NCBI RefSeq assembly: GCF_004664715.2
Contig: NC_051063.1
Coordinates: forward strand, 119,216,629 to 119,280,628
DNA: 64,000 nucleotides
Origin: Peromyscus leucopus
Taxonomy: Eukaryota > Chordata > Mammalia > Rodentia > Cricetidae
Direction of reading: 5' to 3'
Positions 21,801-36,545 of the stretch are shown one piece after another (the stretch's first letter is position 1; each line of letters starts with the position of its first letter). The notes under the pieces were generated by a model, which was not told the DNA's origin, did not search any database, and saw nothing but the letters and a program-made list of their open reading frames with translations. The position numbers and the translations under genes were made by a program.

Positions 21801-22500
21801 TGGTCTGCAGGCCTCTAGCACGAGGCAATGATGAGATTGATAAATTATTAATAGGAAATGTGCTGGAGGCCTCAGAATTTCATAAAAAAAACATCATGTC
21901 AATGTAAAGGTTTAAAAAGGATTTTTCCATAACCTGGCAACAAGCCAAAGAAATAGTAAAAAAAAAAAAAGTCCTACTTGTTCCTTCTACAATCAAGCAC
22001 CATTACCAGCAGGATGTAACCCAAAGAGTACTCATAGGAATGAAATCTGGCAGATGGACATGTTTTCACTTTGCAGAATTTGAAAAAATGAAATATGTAC
22101 ACCATACCATCAATACTTATTCAGGATTTCAATGGGCAACTGCTTTGAGTTCTGAAAAAGCTGATTCTGTAATCACTCATTGGCTAGAAGTTATGGCCAT
22201 CATGGGTATACCTCCACAAATCAAAACTGACAATACTCCATCATATGTCTCTGTTAAAATGAAACAGTTTTTTGCTTATTATAATATAAAGCATATTACA
22301 GGCATACCACATAATCCTACAGGTCAAGCAGTTATAGAAAGAACAAACAGAACTCTAAAGGACATGCTAATAAACAGAAAGTGTAACAAAAACCCCAGAA
22401 ATAGACTGCATAATGCTCTATTAACTTTAAATTTTCTCAATGACAATGAGAAAGGAACAACAGCTGCAGAGAGACATTGGATAATAGAAAAAAACTAGAG
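21800..22500 (+). pseudogene. ERV integrase remnant
   Basis: DDE integrase. The first catalytic Asp is in the IWQMDMF-like stretch near 22050; the second (KTDNTPSY) and the Glu (GQAVIERTNR) lie in the open frame 22040-22498. The N-terminal zinc-binding part is damaged between 21790 and 22010, and an A13 run there (21959-21971) marks one frame change. The C-terminal strand-rich domain is incomplete. Integrase would insert viral DNA and leave the 6-bp duplications seen for related elements here. Confidence 0.8.
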
Positions 22501-23261
22501 AATTATATCAGCTATATACTTTAAAGATATGCTGACTCAGAATGGAAATCAGGGTATGGTGTTACGTTGGGGACGAGCTTTTGCTTTTGTTTCTACAGAA
22601 GATAAGCTGTGGGTACATCAAATTAATAAAGGTTCGATGTGAACAAGAGAGACTCTTAATTAGAGGAGGTAATAGTTCGTCAACCAGCATGAACATCCAA
22701 TTTAAACTAACTTATACCAGTAACACATGCTTTTTCATTTAATAGATAATAACTTGCCAAAAAGGAACATCCCAAATTAGTCTTGGGAGAGGTTTTTTGT
22801 TTTGTCTTTAGGAGACTGAAGGTTAAGGAATCTGAAGAACGCAAGACAAATGAGACAACTGAAGAAAAGGGACAAATCATCTATCCAGGAAACAGAGTGA
22901 AATGGCATATGGGTATATCATCTAAAAAGTTTATATGTTTCCTAAATGTTTGTTTCTGTCTTCTCTAAGAATTTAACACTATTGGTCTTCTAATAGTCCA
23001 GTTCAATTGAAATTTAAAGCTGATTTGGAGTAGGAGAATTGCTCTCTCCTTCTTTAAACTCAGATGTTGTTAAAAGGAAAATGCAAACTCCTGTATCATG
23101 CCAATGAAAAGAGCCATCTTCAGCTATGGACAGGAGAAAAGCCAAATTAATTAAGGGACTATTCTATTACTAATCTCAACTCTTTGATTCTATTCTGATT
23201 CTTTAAACTTTTCTTAAAGTATGAATTTTTATCAAAATTTACAAGATTAACATAGATAGAT

Positions 23262-23315
<54 letters not shown>

Positions 23316-24034
23316 CAGACATTTTAAACTTTGTTAAGATATGAATGGTCATATAGAGTACTAACTAGTTCTAGAAAAAAAAAGGCTTCATTAGCTGCAT
23401 ATATATGTCTTTGTGTTTGAGTCTCTTATCAGTTTTCTGCAGGAAATCATGGCCAGCTAACATCAACTGAAGTCTCCAGGAAGAAGATGGGGCCCACAAC
23501 CACAACAATTTCACGTGGACAATAATAATAATATCACCAAGCTGATAAACATCATCTACAGATCAGCTTTGAACTACAAATGCTCAGAGCAATTTTGAGA
23601 TGACTAGCTGTGATGATCCAGTCCCACAGACTACTTGAATAAAACTTGAGATAAACCCTGAACTTTGGCATCATACATAGACTGGATAACAAAGTTACCT
23701 TTCCTAAAATTTGACAATTAACCTAAAATTTTTCTTTCAGGATAAAGATAACTTCACCCATGCCAGCAGGAAGCAATTTTAAGAATATGATGCCACATTC
23801 CAAAGAGGTGGTGTGGGGTGGGTGGTTTTTTGGACTTTTTAATGGGTTTTGGTTCTGGGATAATTTTCAGTGTTTAGGGGGGTTGGTTACAAGTTGTGTC
23901 AAGGGTTAGGAAAAGGCTAAGCAAAGGAGATTATATTTTAAGGTTCTGTTTTTTTTTAAAAAAAAAAAAGACAATTACTAGTTTTAAATACTTTACATTG
24001 GATTGAAACTCTGGGAAGCTGTGGGGGTGGTGGG
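22501..24034 (+). other. ERV 3' region without envelope
   Basis: Short frames only; no signal peptide, furin site or fusion peptide pattern of an envelope gene is seen. The 3' part (about 23765-23960) aligns in reverse complement with about 48150-48300, tying this provirus to the non-autonomous interior fragment there. Confidence 0.6.
23252..23320. repeat. (GATA)n microsatellite
   Basis: About 15 near-perfect GATA units inside the ERV interior, ending in GACA. Confidence 0.95.
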
Positions 24035-25455
24035 TAAATGCCCACAGGAGACTTTTAATGACTGATTCTATTTCTTGGGTGTTATTGGTCTATTTCAAGT
24101 ATTTATTTGGTCTTGATTTAACTTTGGTATGTTGTTCTATCCAGAAAATTGTCCATGTTCTTCAAATTTTGAATTTTGTAGAGTACAGGTTTTTGAAGTA
24201 TGACCTGAGGATTCTCTGGATTTAGTTATTGCCTGTTTTTATGTCTCCCTTTACATTTCTCATTTTGTTAATTTCTGCTTTGTTTAGTTTGGATTAGAGG
24301 TTCTCTGGTTTCCTCAATGTCTGTTGTTATGTCACCCTTTTCATTTCTGATTTTGATAATTTGGATGCTTTCTCTCTGCCTTCTGATTAATTTAGATAAG
24401 GGCTTGTCTATCTTGTTGATTTTCTCAAGAACCAATTCTTTGTTTCATTGATTCTTTGTATTGTTCCATTTGTTCCTATTTATTGATTTTAGCTTTCAAT
24501 TTGATTATTTCTGGCATCTGTTCTCATGAGTGAATTTGATTCTTCTTATTCTAGAGCTTTTAGGTGTGCTGTTAAGTCACTAGTGTGAGATTTTCAACTT
24601 CTTATGTGGGCATTTAGTGCTATGAATTTTCCTCTTAGCACTGCATTCATAGTGTCCATAAGTTTGGGTATGTAGTACATTCATTTTCATTGAATTCCAG
24701 GAAGTCTTTAATTTCTTTCTTTATTTCTTCCTTGACCCATTGTTGATTCAGTTGAGCATTATTCAGTTTCAATGATATTGTAGGCTTTCTCTAATTTTGT
24801 TGTTGTTGTTGAAATTTAATCCATGGTGGTCTGAGAGAATGCAAGAGGTTATCCCATTTTTGCACCTGTTGAGATATGCTTTATGATTGGGTATGTGGTC
24901 AATTTTTGAGGTGGTTTCATGGGGTACTGAGAAGAAGTATATTCTTTTTTTTAGGGTGGAATGTTCTGTAGATATCTATTAAGTCCATTTGAGTCATAGC
25001 ATCTGTTAGGTGCTTATTTCTCTGCAAATTTTTAGTCTGGCTTATCTATCAGTGGTGAGAGTGGGGTACAGAACTCTCCACTATTAATGTGTGGGGTTTA
25101 ATGTGTGATTTAAGCTTTTTGTAATGTTTGTTTTATATATGTGGGTTCTCTTGTATTTGAGGCATAAATGTTCAGAATTGAAACTTCATCTTCGTGGATC
25201 TTTTCTGTGATGAATATGTAATGTCCGTCTGGATCTCTTTTGACTGGTTTTAATTTGAAATCTATTTTGTTAGATATTAGAATTGCTACACCAGCTTGCT
25301 TCTTAAGTCCATTTGATTGGAAAGTCTTTTCCAAGCCTTTTACTCTGAGGTAGTGTCTGTTTTTTCAGGATTAAGTGTGTTTTCTTCTTTGCAGCAGAAA
25401 GATGGATCCTGATTTCATATCCATTCCGTTAGCCTGTGTCTTTTTATAGGTTATT
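24035..25455 (-). mobile_element. L1 ORF2 fragment nested in the provirus
   Basis: Minus-strand sequence encodes L1 ORF2 from the endonuclease ([15 protein letters not shown] on the open piece 25110-25334) towards the endonuclease/RT linker ('gggagactttcaacac'-type sequence is altered but the order is kept). Both ends are truncated. ERV interior resumes on the right at about 25456. Confidence 0.75.
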
Positions 25456-25811
25456 TTATTGCTTATTCAGGTAATATTATTTCCTTCTCTGGTATCTGAA
25501 GGAGTTGAAGACTTTCTAGTTATACTTTTTCTTGTTACCATATTCAGAAAAGAAACTCACTAAAGAGACATAAAGTGTATAGAGTTGAGAGACATTAAGA
25601 GATAGTTTTTGGTAATGCAAGTTAGAATAGAAAGTAAATTATGTACAAACTTTTGGACTCACCAAGTTAAGATAGATAATGGAGTATTTTTTCTGAGTGT
25701 GTCAATTGTTAGCAGACTACACATTGTTGATGTAATTAATGCATGTATATATTGTATAAAGTTATTGTACTTACTGTATATAGTTTTTCTTATATTAGTT
25801 ATAACCTTTTA
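25456..25811 (+). other. ERV interior between L1 and Dnajb6 retrocopy
   Basis: 'aggtaatattatttccttct' and 'ttttggactcaccaag' match 2565-2690 of element 1 ('aggtaatattatttccttct', 'ctttagactcacaaat'). The last 11 bases (25801-25811) are the left target duplication of the retrocopy. Confidence 0.7.
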
Positions 25812-27319
<1,508 letters not shown>

Positions 27320-27351
27320 ATAACCTTTTAATTTTAAACAAAAAGATGGAA

Positions 27352-27657
27352 TGTGGTGATATTTTTGTTTTGGCTCTAACAAATAATGCTTGCCTGAAGA
27401 TTAGAGGGTGAAGCTAGCCATTAGTTAATGATAGAGGTCTGGAGGTCAGTATAGACAGGAGACAGGAAGTGATATGGCTGGTCAGAAACAGGAATATAAG
27501 GCTGGCAGAGACAGGAGTTCAGCCCTTTTCAGTCTGAGGAGTGATGGAGCTAAGAGGTCACTTTGGCTGCTCCTTTACTTCTCTGCTCATTCAAACATTT
27601 ACCCTAGTATCTGACTCCAGGTTTTTATTATTAAGACAAATTAGAATTCATGCTACA
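27352..27657 (+). repeat. Outer 3' LTR (short form)
   Basis: 306-bp LTR, tgtggtgatattttt to catgctaca, preceded by the purine-rich aaacaaaaagatggaa. It pairs with 17917-18204. Right of it the L1 monomer array resumes. Confidence 0.85.
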
Positions 27658-28450
27658 ACCATCTATCTTGTGGTGGCATGGGTGGGGGAGAGTTGTACTC
27701 TCCTCCCCGCTCCATTAATGTCTGGGGCAAGTGAGAAGCTGGCCCTATGGTCATAAGAGTGGGAGAGCCAACCTTGTTAGTGCAGGTGTGTGGGTGAGCC
27801 AGCCCCAAAGTTGTGAGCATTGGAGATCTCTCCCCATTTCTCTTCCCCATCTACCTTGTAATGACATGGGTGGAGGAATGAGACACTTCCCCCTATTAAT
27901 GTCTGTGGAATGTGAGAGAGTTGACCCTGTGGTTTTAAGAATAGGAGAGCTCTTCTTGACCCCCACCAGCTGCAACACTCAGGAGAGCAGTCCTGCACCT
28001 TGACAGGGCAGCACAGTAGAGCCAACCCTGTTAGCATAGGTGTGGGTTAGCCAGAATGGAAATTGTGGAGCATGGGAGAGCTTTCTCATTTCTCATCTGT
28101 CTTGTGGTGGCATAGGCAGAGAGAAATGATATCCCTGCATACCCATCAATGCCTGGGACAGATGGGAGACCTGGCCCTGTGATCATAAGAGTGGGAGAAC
28201 TACCCCTGGCCCACACCAGATGCAACACTCAGGAAAGCAGGCCCTACACTTTGCTAGGGAAACACAATAGAGCCAACCCTTCTAATGCAGCTATAGGTTC
28301 AGCCATCCCCAAAATTGTTTAGCATGAGAAATCTGTCCCCATTACTCATCTTGTCTTATGGTGGCTTGGTGGGGAAAAGCTGCCCTCATCCTCCCCCTCT
28401 AACCCATTAAAATCTGGGGAGGTGGGAGAGTTGGCTCTGTGTCATATTGC
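27658..28450 (-). repeat. L1 5'-UTR-like monomers, right part
   Basis: About four further monomers ('accagctgcaacactcagga', 'gagccaacc', 'cttgtggtggcat'). It is the continuation of 17540-17916 after the provirus. Short open frames here on both strands (60-90 codons) are chance frames of GC-richer repeat DNA. Confidence 0.65.
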
Positions 28451-28623
28451 AGCTTTAATGATGAGATTTTTTTTTAAAGATTTTATTGTTTTTCCTTTTT
28501 TTTCTCTTAAGCTTTGTTTTATTTGGAGTTGTACAAGCGGGGAGGACAGATGCAAAGGGATGGGAAATGAATGGAATGAAGATACATGATGCTAAAAGAT
28601 ACATAGAATAAATAAGAAAAAGG

Positions 28624-28775
28624 AGGCCGGGTGGTGGTAGCGCACGCCTTTAATCCCAGCACTCGAGAGGCAGAGCAGGGGATCTCTGTGAGTTCAAGGC
28701 CAGCCTGGACTACCAAAGTGAGTTCCAGGAAAGGCGAAAAGCTACACAGAGAACCCTGTCTCGAAAAACCAAAAA
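28624..28775 (+). repeat. B1 SINE
   Basis: 'ggccgggtggtggtagcgca' through 'ctgtctcgaaaaacc' and an A9 tail, with the 'aaaggcgaaaagctacacag' cricetid-type right half. Confidence 0.9.
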
Positions 28776-28859
28776 AAAAGGTCCTGTAAAAAGAAAAAAG
28801 GAGAGAAAAAAGAATGATATCCTGTGTATTCAGCTTCTTTCTTTAACCTGCCTTTTAAA

Positions 28860-31800
28860 GACAATATTATGGAAACCACCCCAACTCCCATTTGGCCCAA
28901 ATCTCCCATCCAGCTAAGAGGTGACTGACTCTGTTTATACCAGGGAGGCCTGCCCCTAGGTCCCATCCTTGGGCCCCAGCCTTGGGGCCCCAGGGAAGAC
29001 CCACCCAACTGGGCCCAGGGAAGACCTACCCAACTCAGCCCCAGTTGCTAGCCCCAGTTGCTGGCCAGTGGGCAGGGGTCTTCTGGGAAGGTTCCCCTTC
29101 TCAAGACCATCCAGAAAACCCTGCAATTTACATGCCCTGCCCCATACCATCTGCCTGAGACCTCCACCACTTCCTGAGGCTTGGAGACCAATCCTTAGCT
29201 GCCATCAGCCCAGAGCTCCCATCTGGCCCAGAGAGCTCCAATCCAGCCCAGAATGCTCCCACCCAGTCCATAGATCTCACATCTGCCAGAGAAACAGAGA
29301 GCTCCCATTGGGACAAAGAGGCATCGTTGGACCAAGAGTAAACTCTGGAGACAGGGAAACCTGCCAGCCCTGATTAGAACAAGAGTGGCTTTCTGAGAAG
29401 TAGAATCCAGCACCTCTCATTGGACCAAGAGAGGCTTTCCAAAATGCCCGAATCTGTTAGCTCTGAACTGGACCAATAGCCCTGATAACACCAAGAATGA
29501 ATCCGTGAGTCACAGAATCGACTAGCTTGGGTTGACCCAAGAGCAGCTTGCTGAGACACAGAAGCTGCCTGGTCCAATCAGACTGAGAGCTAAGATTAGA
29601 CCAGAAGGGCCCCCTGAGACACAGACACAAAAAGCGCAGAGTGTACAAACAGCATGTCACTCAAAAACAAGCACCTCTTATACACATTAGATGAGGAGAT
29701 GGGCAGATATCAAGGCAGAAGTACATACAACAACATAAAGATCAATACAGCATCACCAAACCTAGCCCTCATTCCAACAGCAAGACCTGAATATCACAAG
29801 GTGGAAGAAGCAGAAGAAAGCAACATTAAGAATTGAATCATGAAAGATGCTAGAGGCATTTCAAGAAAAAATGAAATTGGAGAAAAGATGACCAAAAAGT
29901 GGAAGAAATCATTAAGAATAAGAGAAAAAGTCAAACAAAAAAATTGGAAGAAAATCTATAAAGAACTAGAGGAAAAGAGAAATAAAAAAGTGGAAGAAGC
30001 AACAATTCCCTTAAAGAAAAATGAATGAAGCAATGAAACAGACCAGGCAAGAAAAACAGTCCACAACCTGAAAAGGAAAATAGAAACAATGAAAAAAGAC
30101 AGAAACAGAGGGAAAGCTGAAAATAGAAAATCTAAGTAAATGAACAATAAATACAGGTGCAAGCATAACCAACAGAATACAAAAGATGAAAGAGAGAATC
30201 TCTGATGTAGAGGATACAATAGAGGAAATGGATTCATCAGTCAAAGAAAATACTAGTGCCAAAAATGTCATAACACAAAATGACCAAGAAATCTGGGACA
30301 CCATGAAAAGACAAAACCTAAGAATAATAGGGATAGAGGAAGGAGAAGAATACCAATTCAAAGGCACAGAAAATATATTCAACAAGATCATAGAAGAAAA
30401 CTTTCCCAACTTAAAGAAGGAAATGCCTGTGAAAATACAAGAAGCCTGTAGAACACCAGAGTAGACCCCCAAAAAATTCCATTGCCACATAATAATTAAA
30501 CAACTAAACATACAGAATAAAGAAAGAATATTAAGAGCAGCAAAGGAAAAAGGCCAAGTGACTTATAAAGGCAAAACCATCAGAAAAACACCCAAATTCT
30601 CAATGGAAATTTTGAAAGCCAGAGGACCTGGACAGATTTAATGCAGATATTAAGAGATCCAACCGTGGATGCCAGCCTAGAGTAATATACCCAGCAAAAT
30701 TCCAATCATGATAGATGAAGGGAACAAGACATTCCAAGACAAAACCATCTTTAAATAATACTTATCCACAAACCCAGCCCTACAGAAAGCACTAGAAGCA
30801 AAATTCCAACCTAAGGAAGTCAGATACACCTCCAAAATACAAACAATAAGTTAACACCACAGAATTAAACCCCAAAGAAGAGAAATACACACACACTACC
30901 ACCAAAAGAAAAACAGGAATGAACAATCACTGGTCATTAATATCCATAATATCAATGAACTTAATTCACCTATAAAAAGATATAGGCTAACAAAATGGAT
31001 ATGAAAGCAGGACCAGTCTTTCTGCTGCAAACAAGAAACACACCTCAAAGATAGACACTACTAAGAATAAAAGGCTGGGAAAAGACTTTCCAATCAAAAG
31101 GTCTTAAGAAGCAAGCCAGTATAGCCATCCTACTATCCAGCAAAATATATTTCAAACTAAATCAATCAAAAGAGATCAAGAAGGGCATTACATACTCATC
31201 AAAGGAAAGATAAACCAAAATGAAGTTTTTAATTCTGAACATTTATGCCCCAAACACAAGGGTACCACATATGTAAAAGAAACATTACTAAAGCTTAAAT
31301 TACGTATAAAACCCACACATTAATAGTGGGAGATTTCAACACCCACTCTCACCACTGGACAGATCTGCAAAATCTAAACTTAACAGAGAAATAAAAAACT
31401 TAACTGATGTTATGACTCAAATGGAATTAATCAATATCTAAAGAAAATTCCATCCTAACAAAAAAGAATATACCTTCTTCTGAACACCCTGATGGAACTT
31501 TCTCTAAAATCGACCACATACTTGGCCACAAAGCAAACCTCAACAGATAAAAAAACAATTGGAACAACCTCCTGCATTCTATCAGACCACATGGATTAAA
31601 GTCGGATTTTAACAAACAACAAAAACTACAGAAAGCCTACTCATGGAAACTGAATAATGCTCAACTGAATCACCAATGGGTCAAGGAAGAAATAAAGAAA
31701 GAAATTAAAGACTTTCTAGAGATCAATGAAAATGAATATATCACATACCCAAACTTATGGAACACTATGAAAGCTGTGCTAAAAGCGAAATTCATAGCAC

Positions 31801-32416
31801 TAAATGCCCACATAAAGAAGTTGGAGAAATCTCACACTAATGACTTAACAGCACACCGGAAAGCTCTAGAACAAAAAGAAGCAAAGCCACTCAAGAGGAA
31901 TAGATGCCAGGAAATAATCAAATTGAGAGCTGAAATCAATAAAATAGGAACAAAGAGAACAATACAAGGAATCAATGACAATTATCCACCATGATCGAGT
32001 AGGCTTCATTCCAGGGATGCAAATGTGGTCCAACTACGAAAGTCTGTCAATGTAATACACCATATAAACAAACTGAAAGAAAAAAAACACATGATCATCT
32101 TACTAGATGCTGAAAAGGAATTTGACAAAATCCAATACCCCTTCATGATAAATGTCTTGGAGATATCAGGAATATAGGGAACATACCTAAACATAATAAA
32201 GGAAATTTACAGCAAGCCAACAGCCAACATCAAATTAAATGGAGAGAAATTCAAAGCGATTCCACTAAAATCAGGAACAAAACAAGGCTGTCTGCTCTCT
32301 CCATATTTATTCAATATAGTACTTGAAGATCTAGCCAGAGCAAAAAGACAACATAAGGAAATCAAGAGGATACAAATTGGAAAAGAAAATGACAAGCTTT
32401 CACTATTTTCAAATTA
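28860..32416 (+). mobile_element. L1 with 5' UTR, ORF1 and partial ORF2
   Basis: A sense L1. GC-rich 5' UTR at 28860-29650; ORF1 in pieces at 29654-30640 (coiled coil 29840-30150, then TMKRQNLRIIGIEEGEEYQ of the RNA-binding RRM/CTD at 30186-30464); ORF2 endonuclease from about 30890; an internal loss near 31990, where the sequence jumps into reverse transcriptase ([21 protein letters not shown] sequence near 32230); and truncation at 32416, before the catalytic YADD. ORF1 and ORF2 carry several stops. It lacks a 3' end and a poly(A) tail. Confidence 0.85.
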
Positions 32417-33319
32417 AAAACACTTCGTCTTGATATGCTACCCCACAATGAACCCAGATTAGACTTCTCTACTTTTTTGCTTTAGTCTTCTTTCATTTCT
32501 GTTTGTTTGTGGTGTGAGTCTTAATCTGTTCTTGATTGAATGCTGTTTTGTAAATCAGTCAGTCAGTCTGTCTGTCTGTCTGTCTGTCTGTCTTTCAGTG
32601 CCTGTGTTTCTATAACTCTAACAATAGGCTTTGCTCTGTCTTTTTGTGAAAAGCTCAGACAGCATCACATCAGGGAAGGAATGCAAGATTCGTTACAGAA
32701 ATTGTAGTGTTTTTACAAGAAATTAAATCATTGACTTTAATTGATCCTTTCTTTAATGCTACATATTCACATTATTAGTGACTCTGAGGTTATCATTCAT
32801 GTATTAAAACTATGCAGCACAAGATTCAGTATTTTGGGGTACATCATCTAGAAGCAAATGCAATTGCTTTGCATTAGTGACAATTTCTCAAATGTCCCTT
32901 ATTAATTTAAGAAATAAGTTCATATAAAACCTATCAATGCACTACCTTCTTGGCTACATATATTCTGTAATGAAACAATGGCACACAATTTCTCACTGGG
33001 AAATTGGAATCAGAAGTGGTTATCCATCAATTATAGAGTTAATTCTCAGCCGGCATACTATTCAAACGTAAGCATTAAAATGGAAGAAATCAATGCTGTA
33101 GATGTAGAAATAGCTGATCACAAAATACACGTCCATGGGAACTGAGGTCTTGGTCATGTGATAGAACTCTAATAAGCAGTTTTCTTTCTAGCCTTGATAT
33201 TCAGGTAGTGATGAAAAGCTCTGGATTCAGAGTGATGATTGAACTTCTAACACAGGCTGCTCCATGGGATTGTGTGCACTAGCAGATACTCAAATGTGTG
33301 TGATTTATACAGTGCATGT
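32417..33319. other. Sequence upstream of V2R exon 1 copy B
   Basis: No repeat beyond the TCTG microsatellite at 32556-32594 and no open frame of note. It may contain the distal promoter of copy B. Confidence 0.35.
32556..32594. repeat. (TCAG)n(TCTG)n microsatellite
   Basis: Short run of TCAG passing into about seven TCTG units. Confidence 0.9.
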
Positions 33320-34860
33320 TCTATCGATACATGATATCAAATATGTAATCATACTATTTCCAATCATGAGCAGTATTGTTCATAGTGCCTATATGTCTGT
33401 AGTAAGCTCTATCTAGGAAAAACTATTTCTTACACTTCCATCTCAAAACTCATTTGAAATATCTGATATAATCCAAGTCAACAATTCAAATGGTAATTAG
33501 AGAATCAGTTTGATGAACTAGGCTTTTTAGCAATTTGCCAAGAGGAATCATGTTTGGGGCCTTCATGTCTACTGAAACAGAAGTAACCATAAGGGATATG
33601 GAGAGAAAGATAATCATAAACAAAATTATTACCCTTATTTGTCACCTGGATATAGGAACTCAGATGCAGGGCCTCAGGACACAGAGTGCTTAAGAATCCT
33701 CCAGAGCTGAACAGTGGGCTGAAAAACATGACTGAGAGAAGTACATGCCTTCTTTACTAGTAACTACAGTAATAAAAAGAGACACCTAGATGTGTTCATG
33801 CATAAGTGATACATGGGTTTCTGTCTGACTCTTCATGCTGCACTTCACTCGGACTCCTCTCTTGCAGACATGACAAAGATGCTCTCTTTGATCTTTGTCT
33901 TTTTGACCCTGAAACTTTTCCTCATTTTCTGCAGTTTGACTGACCCAAGTGCTTCTGGAGAACAAAAGACAAGAGAAACCAGGAAGGAGATGAAGAGCTT
34001 GATTGTTTATTTTCTATTTACACAAAGCATGGATATGTGAAGAATGATCATTTCACTGGGAATCTAGACAAGAAGTAAGTACATCTTTCATTCATTAACT
34101 TTAGTTGATCATGGAAGATTATTATTCTAGGGATACTGAGAAATAGAACATGACTCTATGTGTTCTCAATCTCTTTTGCCCTCCCAACTCTAGGATATAA
34201 TCCAAATTTATTTTTATGTTTTACTGCTGGTTATCTCCCTATATCTAATGATTAATGGGGAAGTTTGTAGCTTGTTTTTTTTATCACTCTTGAGTCAACA
34301 TTTCCAGCAGAAGCTAAATAAATGGCCCACACTGTCTACCATGCTCCTAGGAAGATTCCTTAATATGACAATGCCCAATCAAATCATGTGATATCTCTCA
34401 TAAACATAGTACCAAACACATCTTTGAGTTTACTTCACAGAGACTACAGTAAGATGGTGTTTATCCGCCTGCTAGTGCTTCATCCATCAGCATGGATACC
34501 CAATTCCTGCAGTTGGAATGTGGTGTGTCTGCCCTGAGTTTTAGTTGCAACTGTTGAAAAGATACACAGATTTTGTTTAAAATTCGGTCATAATTTCATA
34601 ATCATGTGTTCTATGACTCCTGCAGTTGAAATCAGGGATGAGAATGCTATTTCTGTTCACTGTTATAATTTTATGCTTTCCTTTCCTTTACATTCTGTTT
34701 CATATGAATAAATACATTTTTGTTGTATTAACAATGTCAGGACATTTTTCAAAGTTCTATGTTGGAAACTTATAAAGCACGTGCTTATCTAGTACATAAT
34801 TTGTGCATTTGTTAGAAGAAGAGATGCCCTGCAAGCAATCATTTCCTAATTCCCTTTTCA
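33320..34860 (+). repeat. Duplicated V2R upstream/exon 1/intron 1 block, copy B
   Basis: Collinear homologue of 8985-10600. The homology reaches at least 400 bp upstream and 600 bp downstream of exon 1. Because the other V2R exons lie 17 kb downstream on the same strand, this copy is the better candidate first exon for them. Confidence 0.75.
33870..34074 (+). pseudogene. Vmn2r: V2R exon 1, copy B (one-base deletion)
   Basis: Candidate first exon of the V2R gene completed at 51511-63448. ATG 33870 opens MTKMLSLIFVFLTLKLFLIF, a signal peptide, then the L-T-D-P-S motif. Compared with copy A and the family, one base is missing at about 33950, just before the Cys-Phe-Trp-Arg motif, so the native frame ends at a TGA at 34038. 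In the next frame the expected sequence follows (CFWRTKDKRN ... GYVKNDHFTGNLDKK) up to donor gtaagt at 34075. Length is 205 bp against 206 in copy A. The donor phase (2) matches exon 2. The ATG 57 bases upstream in the same frame, at 33813, would lengthen the N terminus but lacks a counterpart in copy A. Confidence 0.85.
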
Positions 34861-35009
34861 AGTGGTAGAATAAAAAGGTGCTCCTGTGGTACCTGCTAAC
34901 ATTTAAGAGAGGACTGCTACAGTTACCAATTCAGTCATGATTCTCCGATGGAAGGTCATTCCCTGACTATAAATGGTTATGTCTCTTTCTGCTGCATATA
35001 TTTTATGTT
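34075..35009 (+). other. Start of putative V2R intron 1
   Basis: Intron-like sequence, homologous to copy A as far as about 34860. If exon 1 copy B belongs to the V2R exons downstream, intron 1 runs to 51510 (17.4 kb) and is filled with L1 and ERV insertions. Confidence 0.5.
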
Positions 35010-35562
35010 TTATTGATTCTACATTTTCATCTCTTTTATCTTATTGAAAACAGATTATTCTCTCATATAATACATCCCAACCACAGTTTTCTCTTTCTCA
35101 ACTCCTCCAGAACCTCTCCTCCAGCCTTTTCCACTCCACTTTGTTTCCTCTTCAGAAAAGATAAGACCTCCAAGAGAAATGAGCCATACAAGACAAAACA
35201 AGATACATGAAGACAAGGCAAAAACCCTCATTCTGAGGCTGCACAAGAAAACCCATTAGAATGAAAAGAGCAGGGAAAAGAGTTAGAGATACACCTGCTC
35301 CATTGTTAGGATGCTCATAAATTCACCACACTAACAGATATAACATATACACACAGTACCTAATGCAGAACCATGCAGGCATCATGCTGTTGCTTGTTTC
35401 TCTGAGCCAATGAGAAACCTGGTTAGTTGATTCAGAAGGACTTGTTCTTTTGGGATCCTCTATCTCCTCTGGTTCCTAGAATTTTTCTGTTTTCTCTTCT
35501 GTAGAATTTCTTGAGCTCAGAGTGGAGGAATTTGTTGGGACCTCCGAGTTAGATTCTCTCTC

Positions 35563-35621
<59 letters not shown>

Positions 35622-36545
35622 AATATCTGGCTGTGGATATATATATATCCACATGCACTCCACACACACTCCCATCTGCTGATGAAGGAAGCCTCTCTGA
35701 TGGCAACTGGACAAGGCACCAGTCTTGAGTATAATATAATATCATCAGGAGATTTTTTCCCCAGATGTTTTTGGTCCTACCCTGGGTCTCTGGGTTATCC
35801 AGTCTCTAGTTCTAGCCATTCAGGCAGTGTAGAACATGGACTCCATGTCCTGGCCTGGGCCTCAAGTTATACCAAACATTGGTTGGCCCTCCTCAAATTC
35901 TGTGCCATCATTGTACAAGCACATCTTGCAGGCAAGAAAGATGAGAGGTGGAGAGTGTTATGGCTGCATTCTTTCTGTAGCTCAAGGGTACCTTTCTGCA
36001 CCAAAGAGAAAAGAATGTAGAAGTAAAGTCTCCATGTGTGCTCCAGCTAAACCTCTCCATGTTCAATGAGCTGTGAGTGCATTTTCCTGGGCAATAGGGT
36101 CCCAAAATCAGTTTTCAGAGAGCATTATTCTATATAGGCATTATCCTGGGTTGTTTGGAGATCTCCACAGGACCCCTCAACCAACAATACAAGCAAACAC
36201 AACCCAATTCCATAACTGGAAGCCTTGTCTGGTTTTAAAATATGGCCATTTAAGACTCTATATTCTCCCTTAGAAGGAGTCCTCACTAGAATCAATCTTA
36301 AAGATTCAAAGATGTTTCCACTGCACTATTTCCAAAACAAATGAAAAAGCTTGTCGATTCCACACATCACTCCTGTTTCCCTCCATCCCTTCACCCTGAC
36401 TTTCTTCTTCCCATACCCATTAACCACCAGACCCACAAAATTTATCCTATTTCCTCTTCCCAAGGAAGATCATGGGTTCCCTATATACCTATCCTCTTTA
36501 CCTAACCTCTCTGGATCTGGACATTGTAGATTGGTTATCATTTAA
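35010..36545 (-). repeat. L1 3' UTR (old, Lx-like)
   Basis: Matches the order of 54110-55860 and 43100-43640: 'tattctctcatataatacatccc', then 'gttctgtgccatca' and 'ccccctttagccaac'-like sequence. It is followed directly by the 3' end of ORF2 at 36546. The 112-codon plus frame at 35682-36020 is antisense to the L1 and non-coding. Confidence 0.7.
35555..35616. repeat. (TC)n microsatellite
   Basis: About 30 TC units with one TA interruption. The minus-strand reading is only Arg-Glu repeats. Confidence 0.95.

Noticed and set aside
28969..29373. 134-codon frame in the L1 5' UTR, considered as an ORF0-like product
   Set aside because: Pro/Ser/Arg-rich by composition of a GC-rich L1 leader; primate ORF0 is antisense, this is sense, and frames on the other strand are similarly open.
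35517..35714. Arg-Glu repeat protein on the minus strand
   Set aside because: Direct translation of a (TC)n microsatellite.
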